Source: Pholiota molesta
Lineage: Eukaryota > Basidiomycota > Agaricomycetes > Agaricales > Strophariaceae
Assembly: GCA_014925825.1 (NCBI GenBank)
Contig: JACGCK010000036.1
Coordinates: 1-64,000 of the forward strand
Length of the DNA stretch: 64,000 nucleotides
Direction of reading: 5' to 3'
Part shown: in pieces, positions 1-12,303 of the stretch
Position numbering within the stretch: position 1 is the stretch's first letter
How the letters are laid out: the number at the start of each line of letters is the position of its first letter
Notes under the pieces: model-generated
What the model saw: only the letters and a program-made list of their open reading frames with translations
Told to the model about the DNA's origin: nothing
The model's database searches: none
Program-made: the position numbers and the translations under genes

Positions 1-183
1 AGACCCATATGTATTGAACTTCGGGGGTATAAATGTGCAAACTGCAAGTATGTATACGATATGATGGCGTTGTATGTAACAGTTTATAGTCTGTGAAGTA
101 ATCGTGAATTCCACATGCATCATGAGAGGCGAAGGTGAATGGCTAAATTTTGTCTTCTCGATATTTCATGAACCCCATATCTC

Positions 184-2427
184 TTAACGATGCGCAAAAC
201 GCGACCGTTGTCTGAGTCTTCCTCCTATCCGCCTAAATATGAAGCTAGATAAGGGACCCTTCCGGTGAGTAAAAGAGAACGTGAGGGGATGGCAAAATAG
301 CCTCACGGAAGGGGAGCAAGGATGGCAGTGAGACCTGCCAAAAGGGCGGTCGCTCCCACTGTACCCAGGCGATCGTACATTACCCCAGAAAAGAGTGGAA
401 AGACCGCGGCAAAAGTGGATCTCATGGCACTGTTGGCTGCCATTGCAGACGCCGCGATAGGACGGTATGCGGTTACCATGTAGGTAAATGTGGATGTGAA
501 CACGAAGTAGATTCCGGCCCCAAATGGTACCGAAGCCAGGATGGGGATGACCCAGGGAACATCATGATATGTTGTAAAAGCAAGCCAAAAAAGGCCTGGA
601 AGATGAGTGGTCAGCGAAGATCTTTATTCATTACTTATTTCGTAGGAACTTACCAATGGGTATGAGAACACCGCCGATTTCGCCCATAACTAGGCGCGAT
701 TCTGGTGGCAATGTTCCTCCATTCGCCTTGGCTGTTCTTTCATAGAAGCTATGGATTGTCAGAAACAATTCGATGGTGCAAATAGTTAGTTAGGTTTGAC
801 CTACCGATTCCAAAGGGGTTGGGTCAAACAGGCCATGATCATACCTACTCCGATTCCGAGGAAGCTCATTCCAGACATTTGCTCGTTAAATCCATGAACC
901 ATTCCAAAAATGAAAGGATAAGCTTGAAACGTTAAATAGAGGATTCCGAGAATCACAGCGTTCCTATATCATTTTAGCAGACACGAAAATCAGCAGCTTA
1001 ACCGTAGGCAGAGGGCTGTATAAACTTACCATAGATCTAGTAGAAAGGCCATATGATCAAAGAAAAGTAATGCTATTGTTATTCCAGTCACCAAGTTAGT
1101 CATCTTAAGAGAATGAAATGGATGTGGGCCGTAATACCAAAAGGTTGATAACAACTGGTGGCAATTGCTCGCCCAATGTGTGTTGATTGACGCTCAAGCG
1201 ATGCCCAAATCCTGAGATCTCCCGTCTCGTTCCGTAATCTATGTTGTCTCCATGTATCAAAGGCTTTTCTACGGACAGATAAAGAATACCTTTCAGCTTT
1301 TTTCTTCTCAAGGACTGGCACATATGTCTCCGGCACGAACTGATGTTTAAGAAACGGTGATCATCTAGATGACGATGCATACACCAGAATATGGAATGCT
1401 CACCAGAAAGAGTACTATGAATTCCATGAAGGTCCATATAAGTAGAATTCGGTATGTCCACCTCCAATCCAAATTCTATAACGGCAATCACTAATCAAAC
1501 ACAATTGATGCAGGTATGAGTGCAATATTACTAACCTGATTTATGAAACTATTTCATTTCCAAGACGGATCATTAAATCAGTTCAAGACGAATTATGTCA
1601 GAGAACAAGCGCTCACCCGCTGACTAGGGGGCCAAGCACAGGTCCAATAAACGGCATATAGTATATAACGCCATAGGACTGAAGAGGTCAAAGTCGGGTT
1701 AGCGTCTGAAATATGAATATTCAATAGTGTTCAATTGCTTACCTAGCAACAGTTTTATCATCGAAGAGATCGCTGACACTTCCTCCAGCTACGCTCAGAA
1801 ATGCTGATCCACAGAATCCAGTGAGAAATCGGAATATGAGGTGTACAGCTCAATCGGTACTCAGTACGGGAACACAATCGATATGTTGAGATTATGGAGC
1901 TTACATATATCAGGTGCAAAAGCCACCGGAAAGTTAAGAGCAAAAAATAAACCGTAAGATACCCTATAAACCAAATTCCGTCCATAGATTTCCGACAGAG
2001 GGCCAAAGATTAAAGGCCCCAGCCCCAGTCCAAGTATGTAGAGGCTAATGGAAAGGATCGCTACAGTATGCCCGACGTGGAGATCTCGAGAAACACCAGT
2101 TTCCGCAAATCCTGCCTGAAAATTGCAGCGATGACATTGGGGATTAAAATCAAAGACCGGTATTGCTGGTAAACCACTCACCATAGAGGAGGCAGAGGCA
2201 ACACACAGCGCCGCCGAGCTTATGGTAGTAACGATGATCCATTTTCTAGCTGTCGAGAGATGTTGAGGATCTTCTACGTCCTGTAAGAATGCTTGGAATG
2301 GGCCAGAGTGCTCTGGATCGACTTGATCGCTCTTTTCTGGCGCCTTGGCGAGTGCAATGGTGAGGTTTGAATCCGTTTCGCCCACGGCCGTCTGCCTGCG
2401 TAACAGCTTTACCGCAGGAGTGCTCAT
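184..2427 (-). CDS. MFS transporter, drug/polyamine:H+ antiporter type (DHA1-like)
   Basis: Multi-exon plus-to-minus reversed gene for a 12-TM major facilitator permease, expected in the plasma membrane to export drugs or polyamines by proton antiport. Seen: a polar N-terminus, then a first TM block ending in the family motif FGPLSEIYGRN near 1980-2010. A central cytoplasmic segment contains PETYVPVLEKKKAERY near 1290-1336, the usual PETY-PxLL-KAxxLR loop. A C-terminal block with YRPIAASAMAANSAMR and RLGTVGATALLAGL lies at 320-460. I start at the ATG at 2427, because the longer reading frame up to 2499 opens only with GTG. The last intron is probably 233-306 and joins a final exon encoding GGRLRQRSRFAHR, a typical end for this family, with TAA at 184-186. 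Family assignment is firm, substrate is not known. Confidence 0.85.
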
Positions 2428-2834
2428 TAGTATCCAGACAGTGACACCTAGTAGTGTGGATACAGGAGGGCAAGGGGGTCGAATCTGTGAACCACACACA
2501 CGCTTTTTTGTAGCCTTCCGGCTATTTTAGCATGCGAAGTTTCTTTCACATTTTGGTCAGAAAAGCAGTTTGGACTCGAGGAGGATGCACTTTCGAGCTC
2601 AGTTTGAGCTTCTATGGTCCCACACGGTGAAGCAGGGTGAAGCACGGCTAGGTTCACAAGAAATTGCATTTGATGCGTCACATGTCACGCGCACTATTAA
2701 CGCGACGCGTCTTGACCGTCAGGGTTCTCCCCACCATTTCGTGTCAGTGCTCTTTCGTCATCTCGTTTCAACGCAGAGATCCACAAGCTTGCTTAGTGCC
2801 GGTCTATTAGTATTGCGCTTTCCGCCAGAGTACC
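2428..2834. other. Intergenic region between MFS transporter and F-box copy A
   Basis: Divergent promoter region. An open frame runs across 2570-2989, but only its last residues match a real coding exon (the second exon of the F-box gene). The rest looks like non-coding sequence. It holds the motif shared with the promoter of F-box copy B. Confidence 0.5.
2686..2697 (+). promoter_or_regulatory. Conserved promoter motif shared by both F-box copies
   Basis: The 12-mer CACGCGCACTAT lies about 140 bases before the start of F-box copy A. The same 12-mer occurs on the minus strand at 35786-35797, about 180 bases before the start of copy B. Nearby ACGCGAC is shared too. This may be a retained regulatory element or simply residual duplication homology. 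Confidence 0.4.
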
Positions 2835-5461
2835 ATGAACAAAGGTGTGTGCTATCAATCAGTAATCACCATTTGGGCTCGCCAGCGGCCAGTTGTTGGC
2901 CAATTGTTTGGTTTCAGCATTTGGCCGCATTCGTAGGTGCCACTAGAGAGTCGACATGCTTGCACGCGAGCTCTAATGGTTTATTCTGAGTATATCTTCG
3001 TGAACATCCTTACTGAACATGAGAAACACAGAAACTGAAACTGAACACTTACCTAGCGAAAAGAAGCGAAAACTTACCAAGAACGATGTTGGTGGTCAAC
3101 AAACTACAATTAAGAAAAGGAGAGGAATTCGTGGTATGCTTGCAGATGTGAAAGAGATGCCACTGGATATTTTGTTTGAGGTAAGTACATTGTCGATTCC
3201 ATGTTCCTGCCAGCCTCCAGAGCTCCATCATTGATATACATTTAGATTTTCTCGCGATTAGGTCCCATAGATTTAGTGAACCTCACTCGAACTAGTAAAG
3301 ACCTCCGCGCAATGCTCATGAGCCGTTCCTCTATCTCTGTATGGAAAGCGGCTCGCGCCAATATTTTTCCTGTGATGCCCGATTGCCCTGATGACTTGAG
3401 CGAACCTCAATACGCTGAATTGGCCTTCGGAAAAGGCTGCCACGTCCGTGTCAATTTCTGCCAGTAGTTTCAAAGAATTCTTATCTTTCTTCTAGGACTG
3501 CGGACGAAACTTAGCCACCATTCATACCGCTTGGTTAGCAAGGCGACGATTTTGTAGGAAATGTATCGACAAGCAGTAAGTTTCAAAACTCATTTTCCCT
3601 TATTTACTGCCCTCACAAGTATATCTCAGGTGTAGCCTTTACTATCCTGATAAGTATATGAGAAACATCATTGCTTTGAAGCCTTATCTACCAGAAATAA
3701 AGCTTTCCCGAAAGCCCGGTAAGTTTGATTGATTGATTGATGGACTGGTTTCTTTGACAAACCGATTAAAGCGACTCACCACTTTGTGGAGTTTGCTAAA
3801 CTCTGGCAAGAAACCTACAACAACATCGCCGGTCCCAAAGAGAAAAAATCCTGGATAAAATCCAAATGCGAAGAACGAAAGGCAATAAATGCTGTGAGCT
3901 GCAGCTTTATGCTGGGTTGAACACTTGTCTGATGTCTTGAATAGCATGCTCTGCTTTGCGCGACTTGGGTCGAGGAATACACCGAATATCATCAAATGCT
4001 TGTTGAGCAGTTGTCAACAAAACAATTAGACGAGTACATCCCGCCGTCCTGATCTTTATGCCTATCTAACAAGCTTCAAGTATTGCGAAACGTGTAGCCT
4101 ACCTCGGATGGGATGAGGAAGTCCGCAAGATGCTGCCCAGCGAGACAAAATTTGAGGAACACCCGGACGTTCAAAAGATGTGCCGAAAACAGCTTACAGA
4201 CCGCAGTAAGGTTTTATTCCTTACATGTACAATTTTCAGCCTGACGCAATTTTGAAAAAAGTACTGGACGGGTTGGATGCTCAAATCAACGCATATATGG
4301 AGTCCGTAAAGAAAAGGCGTCTCAAGCAAGAGAGACTCACATTCCTCGGAGACCGCCTACCGATCTTGAAGAAGGTACACAATGACCACCTTTTGAAGTT
4401 TCCAACCTCTGAAAGGTACTGGTACCCAATGGCCAGCGAACTCTTCCTTTATGAGGCCAAAATTCAAGATATCGTCAATGACACTTCATCTACTTTGGAG
4501 TCAATGAAAGAGCAATTGATGCTCACACTCCCCGAGATATATCCCGATGCCATCAACCAACTAATCAGACGAATTGACGACCAACTTCTGGAGCTTATTG
4601 TCGCGTCTAGACCTGGGGAGGTTATTGACCGCGAAACTGTTCTTGGCCTTGCGACCACGGTCTTTCAATGCACCAATTGCGACAAGCATTCAAGTTCCGA
4701 ACGAATCTTGCGGTACAATGAGGCCGTTCTTCATTCCTGCACACGAAATGCCGATTTTCCTGCAGGATGCCAGGATAGCTACTTCATTGAGAAGTTTCTT
4801 GAAGAGAAATATCGATCGCACGACCGTCTCACTGTGTTAGATTCAGCTCTGTGGTTCGTTCCTAATCTCGTCGTCCTCTGTGGGCTTGACCCTCGCACTG
4901 CAACGACTCAAATGATGGATGATCTTGACCCGATCTTTGAATGTATTCCGTGTGGAAGTCCAGGACTAGGCCGCGCAACCATGACTTGGCTACGAGCGGT
5001 AGGTCTTGACTTTCCTTCCATGTTCTGAATCTGTTTTGAGTCATTAAAATAATTGCAGGTCTTTCACTTTCATCGGAAAGACCATGCCGCGGGCATAAGA
5101 TCTAAGCTTGAGCGTCTGAATGAAAACGAAGAGGATGTGGCAAGAAAAAGAATCATTGAGATACGGGAACGTGCCATAGCCTCGACGTCAAACTGGGAAA
5201 ATCCTCTGATCCAATGCGCGCACTGCTCACAAAACGCATCGAGAATTTCGAAAGAAGACCTCATGAAGCATGTGAACTCAGTGTGAGTCTTTTTTTAATG
5301 TCTTGAAATGATATTTGGGTTTGAATTCATTTAAAATTGTATGCAGACATGGGATAAAAAACCCAACAGACAATGACATTATGCTCAACGTGGATGCAAA
5401 TCATATTCCTGATATTTTCTATATGTGGCCCCCTCGCAAACCTAAGGAACGCCAAGGGTGA
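2835..5461 (+). CDS. F-box protein with CHxC/CxxC motifs, copy A
   Basis: Likely substrate adaptor of an SCF ubiquitin ligase. About ten exons. The F-box spans MPLDILFE at 3157-3180, an intron, then IFSRLGPIDLVNLTRTSKDL from 3246. A following KGCH, intron, DCGRN and later CRKC form a CHxC...CxxC zinc-binding-like pair. A long helical region (4264-4998) and a last segment with CAHC...H near 5215-5270 follow. The final exon ends at TGA 5459-5461. Start: comparison with paralogous copy B puts the ancestral ATG at 2835 with an intron at 2845-2938. That frame is broken near 2980 (4 nt shorter than copy B), so translation may instead start at ATG 3019. The donor after KGCH is GTCCGT, against GTATGT in copy B. 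No operon-like context. Ligand of the C-terminal region is unknown. Confidence 0.75.
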
Positions 5462-6100
5462 ATACTCTACAATTCGTGCGCAAATTTTTCTGCAGGAATT
5501 TTTTTCCCCGTTGGATCAAAACCATTTTCTGTATGTAGCCAGGACGTGAACGCGGCCAAGGACACGGGTATTCTTCAATAATCCAATCTATATATTTATT
5601 TACTTCCTCTCTCAATATCTTATTTACCGATTTACATTCCTTAACGATGGCTGAGTACTTTGTTCTTCCATGTGGACAGTGACTGGAGTGTATACACCGA
5701 TTCAAAGATTCAAATTCAGAGTTAATTGTTACTTCGAGCACAGAATCTGTATCGAGTATATTTACTGGCTGGAATTAGAATCGTCGATCCAATGATCCTT
5801 GGGACACTACGGGATGGCGCCTGCAGGTGCAGCTGGTTCAAGTTCGCGCAGCCATTGATATTTGTTAAATTCCTGTTGTATTCGGTCCTCGGGCAATTGC
5901 CGTGCAGATCCTCCACCATGTTTTCTTTAGTGCAGCTCATGAGCCGAATGCGCTGTACTTATCCTCTCGGCGCACTTGACATCCGCCACAGCAATTGCGC
6001 TTGATTTGCGGCATGCGCAGCCTATTCAGAACAGCACCAACAGGCTATGGCGATCATGATGGTGCCAAGTGGAACCTGGTGGCAGTGACTTGACCTTGGC
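5462..6100. other. Intergenic region, no gene seen
   Basis: AT-rich 3' flank of the F-box gene followed by the 5' region of the spartin-like gene. Short open frames here have no recognisable protein character. Confidence 0.5.
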
Positions 6101-6102
6101 CA

Positions 6103-6150
6103 CAGCTTATAATCTCTTCTCCGTCTCTTTCAAGCTTCTCACTTTCGATA
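6103..6150 (+). promoter_or_regulatory. TATA-like element and CT-rich tract upstream of the spartin-like gene
   Basis: CTTATAAT is followed by an unbroken pyrimidine-rich stretch ending a few bases before the presumed ATG at 6153. A TATA-like box plus CT tract just before the start is a usual core promoter form in filamentous fungi. Confidence 0.4.
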
Positions 6151-6152
6151 CC

Positions 6153-7936
6153 ATGATTTCGCTCCTGAGGCTTTCTCGCTCTTGAATGTACCCAATGTAT
6201 CGTTTTCAGGCACGGGACTCAATCCGGACACGGGCGTCCTCGATCTCCAGTGCGTCTCCATCCCCACCCACAGTCAACAAGAAGCGAGGACCGCGATGTC
6301 TACCTCGTCATCCGCATCGATGCACTTGAGATGCCCATCGATCCCGCGCGAATCGTCACCCTTATTGACGGGTCCAAGACGCGGAGCTACACTTTCTCGG
6401 GGACGCCTTCTGACCCGAGCGAGCTCGTCCTATCGGTCAGGGGCCCGTTCATCGCTGGCGATGAGCTGGTGGAGACGCTGGAGACGTTTGAGAACATTCT
6501 CGAGCAATATGTGGCCGAATTCCGTGTCCCAGAATATAGCACTTCGTCTGTAGAGCCTTTGACCGCGGGCCAGGTATCTGTAATCAGTGGTGCGGTCAAG
6601 GGAGACAAGATCTTCGTGGTCGTTTGGTGATGATCAATGAAGATACGGGAGAGATCATTGGAGAGGTGGAAGACAGTTTCAAGATCAAGGAGGACCCATC
6701 GTTGCTGGAGAAAGGGCATGAAGACGATCCAGTTTTCATCCAGGTTCCTGAAGGCTATACACGCGACACCGATAGGCATGCACTCGAAGCTTTTGCCAGC
6801 ATTATACCCCCTGATCAGCGGAATTGGATCAGCACATCCGCGAATATCGTTAGGTGAGTCTTTTCTCTCCACATGAAGGTACTTAATATAAAAGGATCTA
6901 ATCATATTTACTCAGTCATGCAATCTCAATGACGACCAACCTCCTCATTACTACAATCACAACCGGCGCTTCATTATACGTATCGCATTCTGCACCTCTT
7001 CACACCACACTGGTGGTACCAGCACACAACGGACAACAGTAAAAGTGTCTCCGGACCCACTGCGAACACGAACACGCCGCCTCCTCTGCCCCCTCGCGCG
7101 CTCGTATTCCTCACATCAGAAAAGACACGCAAAGGTCTCTCTACTGTGCATGCTCTTAGTGGCGAGGCCGTGAAAGTCTCCAGCAAGACCGTCGCACTGA
7201 TCGACAGCATGATCCGCCGCGCGATGGGCGCTAAACCCAAGCGCGCTAGATATTTCGCAACGGGTGCCGACGCCAATGCGCATAATGCCGGGCTGCTCTC
7301 GCCCAATAAGTCACCTCTCCCCTCGCGTACACCCTCGCCTACCCCGTCTACGCGCTCTGCCGGCGCCGTGCCTCCACCTCCTTACACGCAAGGTAACACC
7401 GAGAAACCGGGGGCGTCGTTAGGACCCGAGAAGGGCCCTTCATCCCACCGCGTCGCTCATTATCGCCTGCGCCACCTCTCCCACCGCGTGCAGGTCCCTC
7501 GGCATATGCACCACCTCCGACGCCAGGGCAGCAAGCGCCACCTCTTCCTGAGCGCCGCCTGAAGACAAAAGACCACATCCTCATTTCCGCGGACCTTATC
7601 TTGTCGACGATTGATGACTCGGCCAGGCGCGTCCTTGATGGGGGGCGGAGCAGATTGGCAGAGTAATGGGACACAAGTATGTGGAATTAGTCTACCTATT
7701 TCTGCGGGTGCTCATCATTTTTGTTTTTGTTCAGGTATGGGCCAGAGGCGGCAGAGTCGTCCTTGCATTTGGCTGGCACTGCGCGGAATGTGGGTCTCGT
7801 TTACATTGACATGAGCGGAATAGGCCGTCGCGCGCTCTTGAAGAGGGCTGGAAAGACATTCATTAAGGCTCGGTTGTCAAGCAATGATCCCCATCCTTAC
7901 CCTCAACCTGTCTCTGTTCCCGCTCCTAAGAAATGA
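6153..7936 (+). CDS. Spartin-like protein with senescence domain
   Basis: Protein of the fungal spartin / plant-senescence (PF06911-type) family, thought to act at lipid droplets and endosomal membranes. Seen: an N-terminal beta-rich part with DRDVYLVIRIDALEMPIDP (about 6290-6350) and FSGTPSDPSELVLSV. Then come a conserved stretch ending in PPDQRNWISTSANIV, the senescence domain with VHALSGEAVKVSSKTVALID (7149-7210), a Pro/Ser-rich linker, and AGTARNVGLVYIDMSGIGRRALLK near the C-terminus. Stop TGA at 7934-7936. The reading frame changes without a plausible intron near 6155, near 6285 and at 7663. Each is repaired by one extra base. At 7663 a donor GTAATG would also restore frame but would drop the conserved VMGHK. 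Introns lie after ANIV and before YGPEAAES. I read the gene as real, with consensus errors. Confidence 0.75.
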
Positions 7937-8335
7937 GTACGCAAGGAGTATGCATCCATTATTGCACAACGATCTGCCATTTCTTTATTTCTGATTTGTG
8001 TAAGGGTTTCGACTATTCTAGGTGTAGCATTAAATTTCAGGATTGTATATTCAGTAATTAGCAAAGGACAAAATAAAGACCTGTAGAACCATCCGGATAC
8101 CTATCATAATGTATAAATGAATTGATATTTTCAAAATTACCTTGGAAATGTCCTGAGTCCTCTATGGTGACAGTCATCATTCGTTCGCTTGGGTGAAAAA
8201 AATCATTTCAGTGCTAGCCAGGTAGCCGTTCGTCGATGTGGCCAGCAGAAAAAATGTTCAGAATCAATATAAATTAGACCTAATGTACATAAGACTATGT
8301 CTGCTCCTGTAGCGTAAATGTAAGTGTCTCGTCCA
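7937..8335. other. Convergent 3' intergenic region
   Basis: Lies between two genes pointing at each other. AT-rich, with AATAAA-like sequence near 8071 that may serve polyadenylation. No coding sequence recognised. Confidence 0.4.
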
Positions 8336-11011
8336 TCATAGAGCATCAAAGTTGATATGATGTGAAGCCCTCCGTCGTTCCTGTTCGTCTCTCTCTGTAG
8401 AAAAAAAATACGATCAGACATCGCACAAAATACACTGCCAGCTGTCAAAAAAACGCACCTTCTCGTTCAAATGCAGCACGAGCACGATAATAGCCAGGAA
8501 AATCATAGAAACAACAACTGTAACAGTCACCCATGGTATCCACTCTCCAGGCCTCAAAAACAGCTCGCGCTTCCATTCAGCGCCCTCCTCAGCGAGGGAA
8601 GAATTACAACCTTTGAGTTCGGAATGACACCCTCCATGTTGATGTAATGCTGCGGTGCATGGATAGTTGTGCCCACAAAGAGGTTCTCGATGTAGTTGTT
8701 CGTCCGGCCGAGGCCGATGAATGAGTAGGGCGTTTGGAGAGACTGGTAGGACGTCTGAGAAGCTGGCCAACTAGAGAAAGGAATGCAGCTCAATCGCATT
8801 GTGCTTGAAAGGTTGGATGGAGACGAACCTTGGGCAGCGGAACGATGTCCGGCTGTGTCTAGCACGGTATATTTGTAGGTTGCCCCGGAATAGCTTACGC
8901 CGAATGGCTAAACGGAAGGAAACGTTAGCGAGAGCTACGAAGATGCAACAGTGTCTTCACATGATATCTTTCAGAACCATTGGGACTATAGCACCACCCA
9001 TTATCACAGGCGCCGTTCAAAACTATCGAACTTCAGTTAAAACAAATCAAGCAAATGAGAAGAAATTGGCGTACCAATAGCTTTGAGGAAGAATGCATCA
9101 TAGTAGAAGTTATTCTGGACGAATAGGTAGTTTCCTTGACCATCGGCACCACTGCGTTGAACCATGATATCCAAAGTCCCTGCGAACATAATGAAATTCA
9201 GGAATCAGTGCGGGTAAAATAAAGAAAATGTGCTTACATCTTCATCCAAGTCCAAAAACGTAAGCGCTCTTGCGTCTTTGACGTCTTCTAATGCTTTCGC
9301 GCCCTTCGTCGCAAGTCTCCAACCACGTCGGTCGTTGGCGCCTTTAGGGCATCCTGGGATGAAGTTTCCACAAGGAACAGAGAAGACGAGATTTGGGATA
9401 TGGTTGCCCGAATCAGAGACGGTAATCGCAAGTAAGTCAGGGAAGCCATCGAGGTTTGCGTCTCCGAGTTTAAGAGCTATGGGTAAAGATGGAGTGAAGG
9501 ATGTGTCCTGAACGAGTAATGAAGGGCTTTCGGGGACAATGAAGCTACAGCGAATCTGACGAAAGCCTGGAAATGAAACTATGAATATTCATCACGAAGG
9601 GAGTGAGGACAATACTCTTACGTCGTTGTCGGGGCTGTCAGTAAGGTTGAATTTGAAGTCAGGATCTGCTATGCAAAGGTCTTCCGGTCGTCTACAAACT
9701 CGGGCACCTTTCTTGATGCCTGATCTGTTGAGGATTTACAAAGGCCGAGTTGTTGATTGTATGCAATATTGATGTAACAATCTTTCCCAACGCCGTTACT
9801 CGAGACGCTTGAACATGTCGGAAATATCAAATCAATGGTTCCGTCACGGTCTGTGAATTATTTGTTAACAGTTGATAAGTCAGATTGAGTAATGGACATA
9901 CCAATATCAGCGAAGGATATGGCTTGGGTACCGCTCGGCAATGCACCCTGCTGCGATAAGCTGAAACCTGCATCTTTGCCATTAATCCAAATTTGATACG
10001 TTTTCCCTCCTCGTCCATCGTCGCAGACTAAGAATACATCTATAGATACTATGAGCGCAGAACCTTTTGAAATACAGTTTGCACACCTGCTAAGCAATCT
10101 CCATCCAAGTCAATGACCGCATTGCTGTGTGGATTTGAGATTATGCATTGTTGTCCTTTAAAAGGTGCATCTTCGCTAAGCAGATAATTAGGCATTGTCT
10201 TCCAGGCAGATATAATTATTGTTTCGTACATATTGAATAGTGTAGGCTTCGAAGACGAAGCGTTCCACACATTTTGCCAGACCTGGAGTGGCGAATCAGA
10301 ATCGCCGCTTGAGTCAGGGGTAAGTCCTAGAAGATCGATTCTCATGTCGCCATCGACATCAAGAGGTATGGGTTGTGACAGTATGGACGACGGGAGATTT
10401 AGGGGGTTCCCAGTGTCTTGAAAGACCTTGAATAACGCATCAAGAGGCGAAAAGAGTTAATTGGCGTACCAAATCCATCTCCAACAAGTGAAGGATATAG
10501 CGTTAGACCTAGTTGGCTACTGCTTCGACTTTGGCCCATGACAAGGAGATCTAGTTTTCCTGAATGCGTGAAGTCTCCTGGTACTACATTGTAGACTTTG
10601 CTGGGGTGTTTGAAGGAATCGGTTTGAGCAAAAGAAAAGGATTCTATATAGATACGTCAAAGTTTGAAAAAGACAAATTGCTATAATCCTACCATGCTGC
10701 CAGTGATAAACAGAGAGTGTCTGCTGGTCAGAACCCAAGACGAGGACATCCAGTCTAATACATGATCATGAATTGAATACATTAGCTAAAGGGTTGTATA
10801 CGCACAGCTGGTCTCCATTAAAATCTCCAAATGCTACTACACGTCCATCGCCACTCAATCCCAAGGAGCCTGCATTAATTAATGAAGATCCAGTAAAACG
10901 CTTCGGAGGAAACGGCCAAATCGCTGCTCCTGGCAAGAAAAGACAACTCGATACGAATAATGCAGTGAGAGTGGAAAGCTTGCGCCGTCGTCCTGCCCTT
11001 CCGAAGGGCAT
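8336..11011 (-). CDS. FG-GAP repeat single-pass membrane protein, TIP/ITFG1 family
   Basis: Homologue of T-cell immunomodulatory protein (ITFG1), a type I membrane protein with an extracytoplasmic seven-bladed FG-GAP propeller. Many exons. Seen: start ATG at 11011 followed by basic residues and a hydrophobic signal (LTALFVSSCLFLPGAA), then GRVVAFGDFNGDQL, a typical FG-GAP calcium-loop blade. Further blades with DVLVLGS and DLDGD-like motifs follow through 9000-10800. The family signature SFIGLGRTNNYIENLFVG lies near 8680-8740, with GVIPNSKVVI after it. One TM helix (VTVTVVVSMIFLAIIVLVL, about 8475-8535) and a short basic tail ending HHINFDAL complete it, with TGA at 8336-8338. The frame changes at 8596-8598 in a CCC run, where one more C would restore it. 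Function in fungi is not established. Confidence 0.8.
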
Positions 11012-11874
11012 TGCAGGACCGCTGAGCGGGCTATGCGCGTGGAATGGTGTGTAAGTCGTTGAGGCGCAGTCGTGTCTGACGGTGTTCACGTCGCGGAAGT
11101 TGCCGCAGGCTGTTTGGTTGTGGGACAATGCTCGTGGCTGTGTTCGCCTTCTTGTTCTCCCCCACATTCATCGTCTGCTGCCACGCCTGCTGGAGGAATC
11201 TCATAAATCCCTGAACATTGACAAGTTGACTATCAATATCATTATCAACTTCGATTCGAAGCTCTAACGTTATGTATTGAATCTATTTTGAACTCGAAGA
11301 CTCCCTATTCTCTGTGGGCTTATTTTGTCTTTTTCCGATTCAGAAATCTTCTCAACACGGGGGTTGGTCGCCTCGATTTATATCATTCACGAGTCTCGAG
11401 AATCAATTCTACTTCGCTTCGGGTAATTATTACTGCTTCTCTTATACCCGTGTTCTACTCTGTTTGACTCTAATGCTTCTTGGCCTCGAAATGCCGAACG
11501 GAATTATGTCGCAGAAGGAGGCAGAGGGCTGTCATGAGACTATGCATTCTCGCCCCGCTGACGTAGGATCTGGAATATGAAAATCTATAAACGATCTTTC
11601 TATGTTATTTCTTCCTTGCTAGATGCAGGTGATCATGGATAAAGGGTTATTTGTGCTAGGGAATCTTCTAGACTCCGAAACATCATGAATGTATTTTTCT
11701 TTGATGGTCTCGCAACTTCATTGGACTCTTTGGACGTCTTCTTTCCTTGGAGCTCCTATTAATGTTTGTAACGGAAATATCTCTCTGGATAACGGATAAA
11801 AGGCGAGGCTTTTTCTGAGACATGCTCTAACGACTCTCGACCCCCAACGAGCTATACCTAATATTAAACTTCCA
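11012..11874. other. Divergent intergenic region
   Basis: Contains the promoters of the ITFG1-like gene (minus) and the cerato-platanin gene (plus). An 88-codon open frame at 11314-11580 has no recognisable features. No repeat or RNA gene seen. Confidence 0.4.
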
Positions 11875-12303
11875 ATGAAGCTCTCCATCTTTGCACCTCT
11901 CGCTCTTCTCTCCTCGCTCGCTGCCGCCATTAACGTGTCTTTTGACACCGTGTATGACAATTCTACCCAATCTCTAGCCATAGTCGCTTGCTCCACTGGC
12001 TCTAACGGCCTCCTCACACGCGGCTTCACGACATTTGGATCCCTTCCCAGCTTCCCCCGCATTGGTGGTGCACCCGCCGTGACGGGGTTCAACTCAGCGG
12101 CATGCGGTACCTGCTGGAACCTCACGTTCACAAATGCTCAAAAAGTATCGACGAGCATCTTCGTCACCGCGATTGACGTTGCCACGCCTGATTTCAACAT
12201 TGCGTTGGCCGCGATGAACCAGTTGACAGGTGGCCAGGCAGAAGAAATTGGAAGAGCGCCCATTACAGCTAGTGAGGTTGCAGCTTCGAATTGTGGCCTC
12301 TAA
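11875..12303 (+). CDS. Cerato-platanin family secreted protein
   Basis: Complete single-exon gene of 142 residues. It encodes a small secreted, cysteine-containing protein of the cerato-platanin (SnodProt1) family. These adopt a double-psi beta-barrel related to expansins, bind chitin oligomers, and are abundant on fungal surfaces, where they may elicit host responses. Seen: a signal peptide MKLSIFAPLALLSSLAAA, then INVSFDTVYD, the first cysteine in ACSTGSNGLLTRGF, the diagnostic CGTCWNLTF, VTAIDVATPDFNIALAAMN, and a terminal SNCGL. Four cysteines remain in the mature protein, the number expected for two disulphides. Length and motif order match the family. It is one of the few single-copy genes here without any frame problem. 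Confidence 0.93.
   Translation: MKLSIFAPLALLSSLAAAINVSFDTVYDNSTQSLAIVACSTGSNGLLTRGFTTFGSLPSFPRIGGAPAVTGFNSAACGTCWNLTFTNAQKVSTSIFVTAIDVATPDFNIALAAMNQLTGGQAEEIGRAPITASEVAASNCGL

Noticed and set aside
2570..2989. 139-codon open frame before F-box copy A
   Set aside because: Comparison with copy B shows that it runs through promoter and an intron. Only its last 17 codons correspond to an exon.
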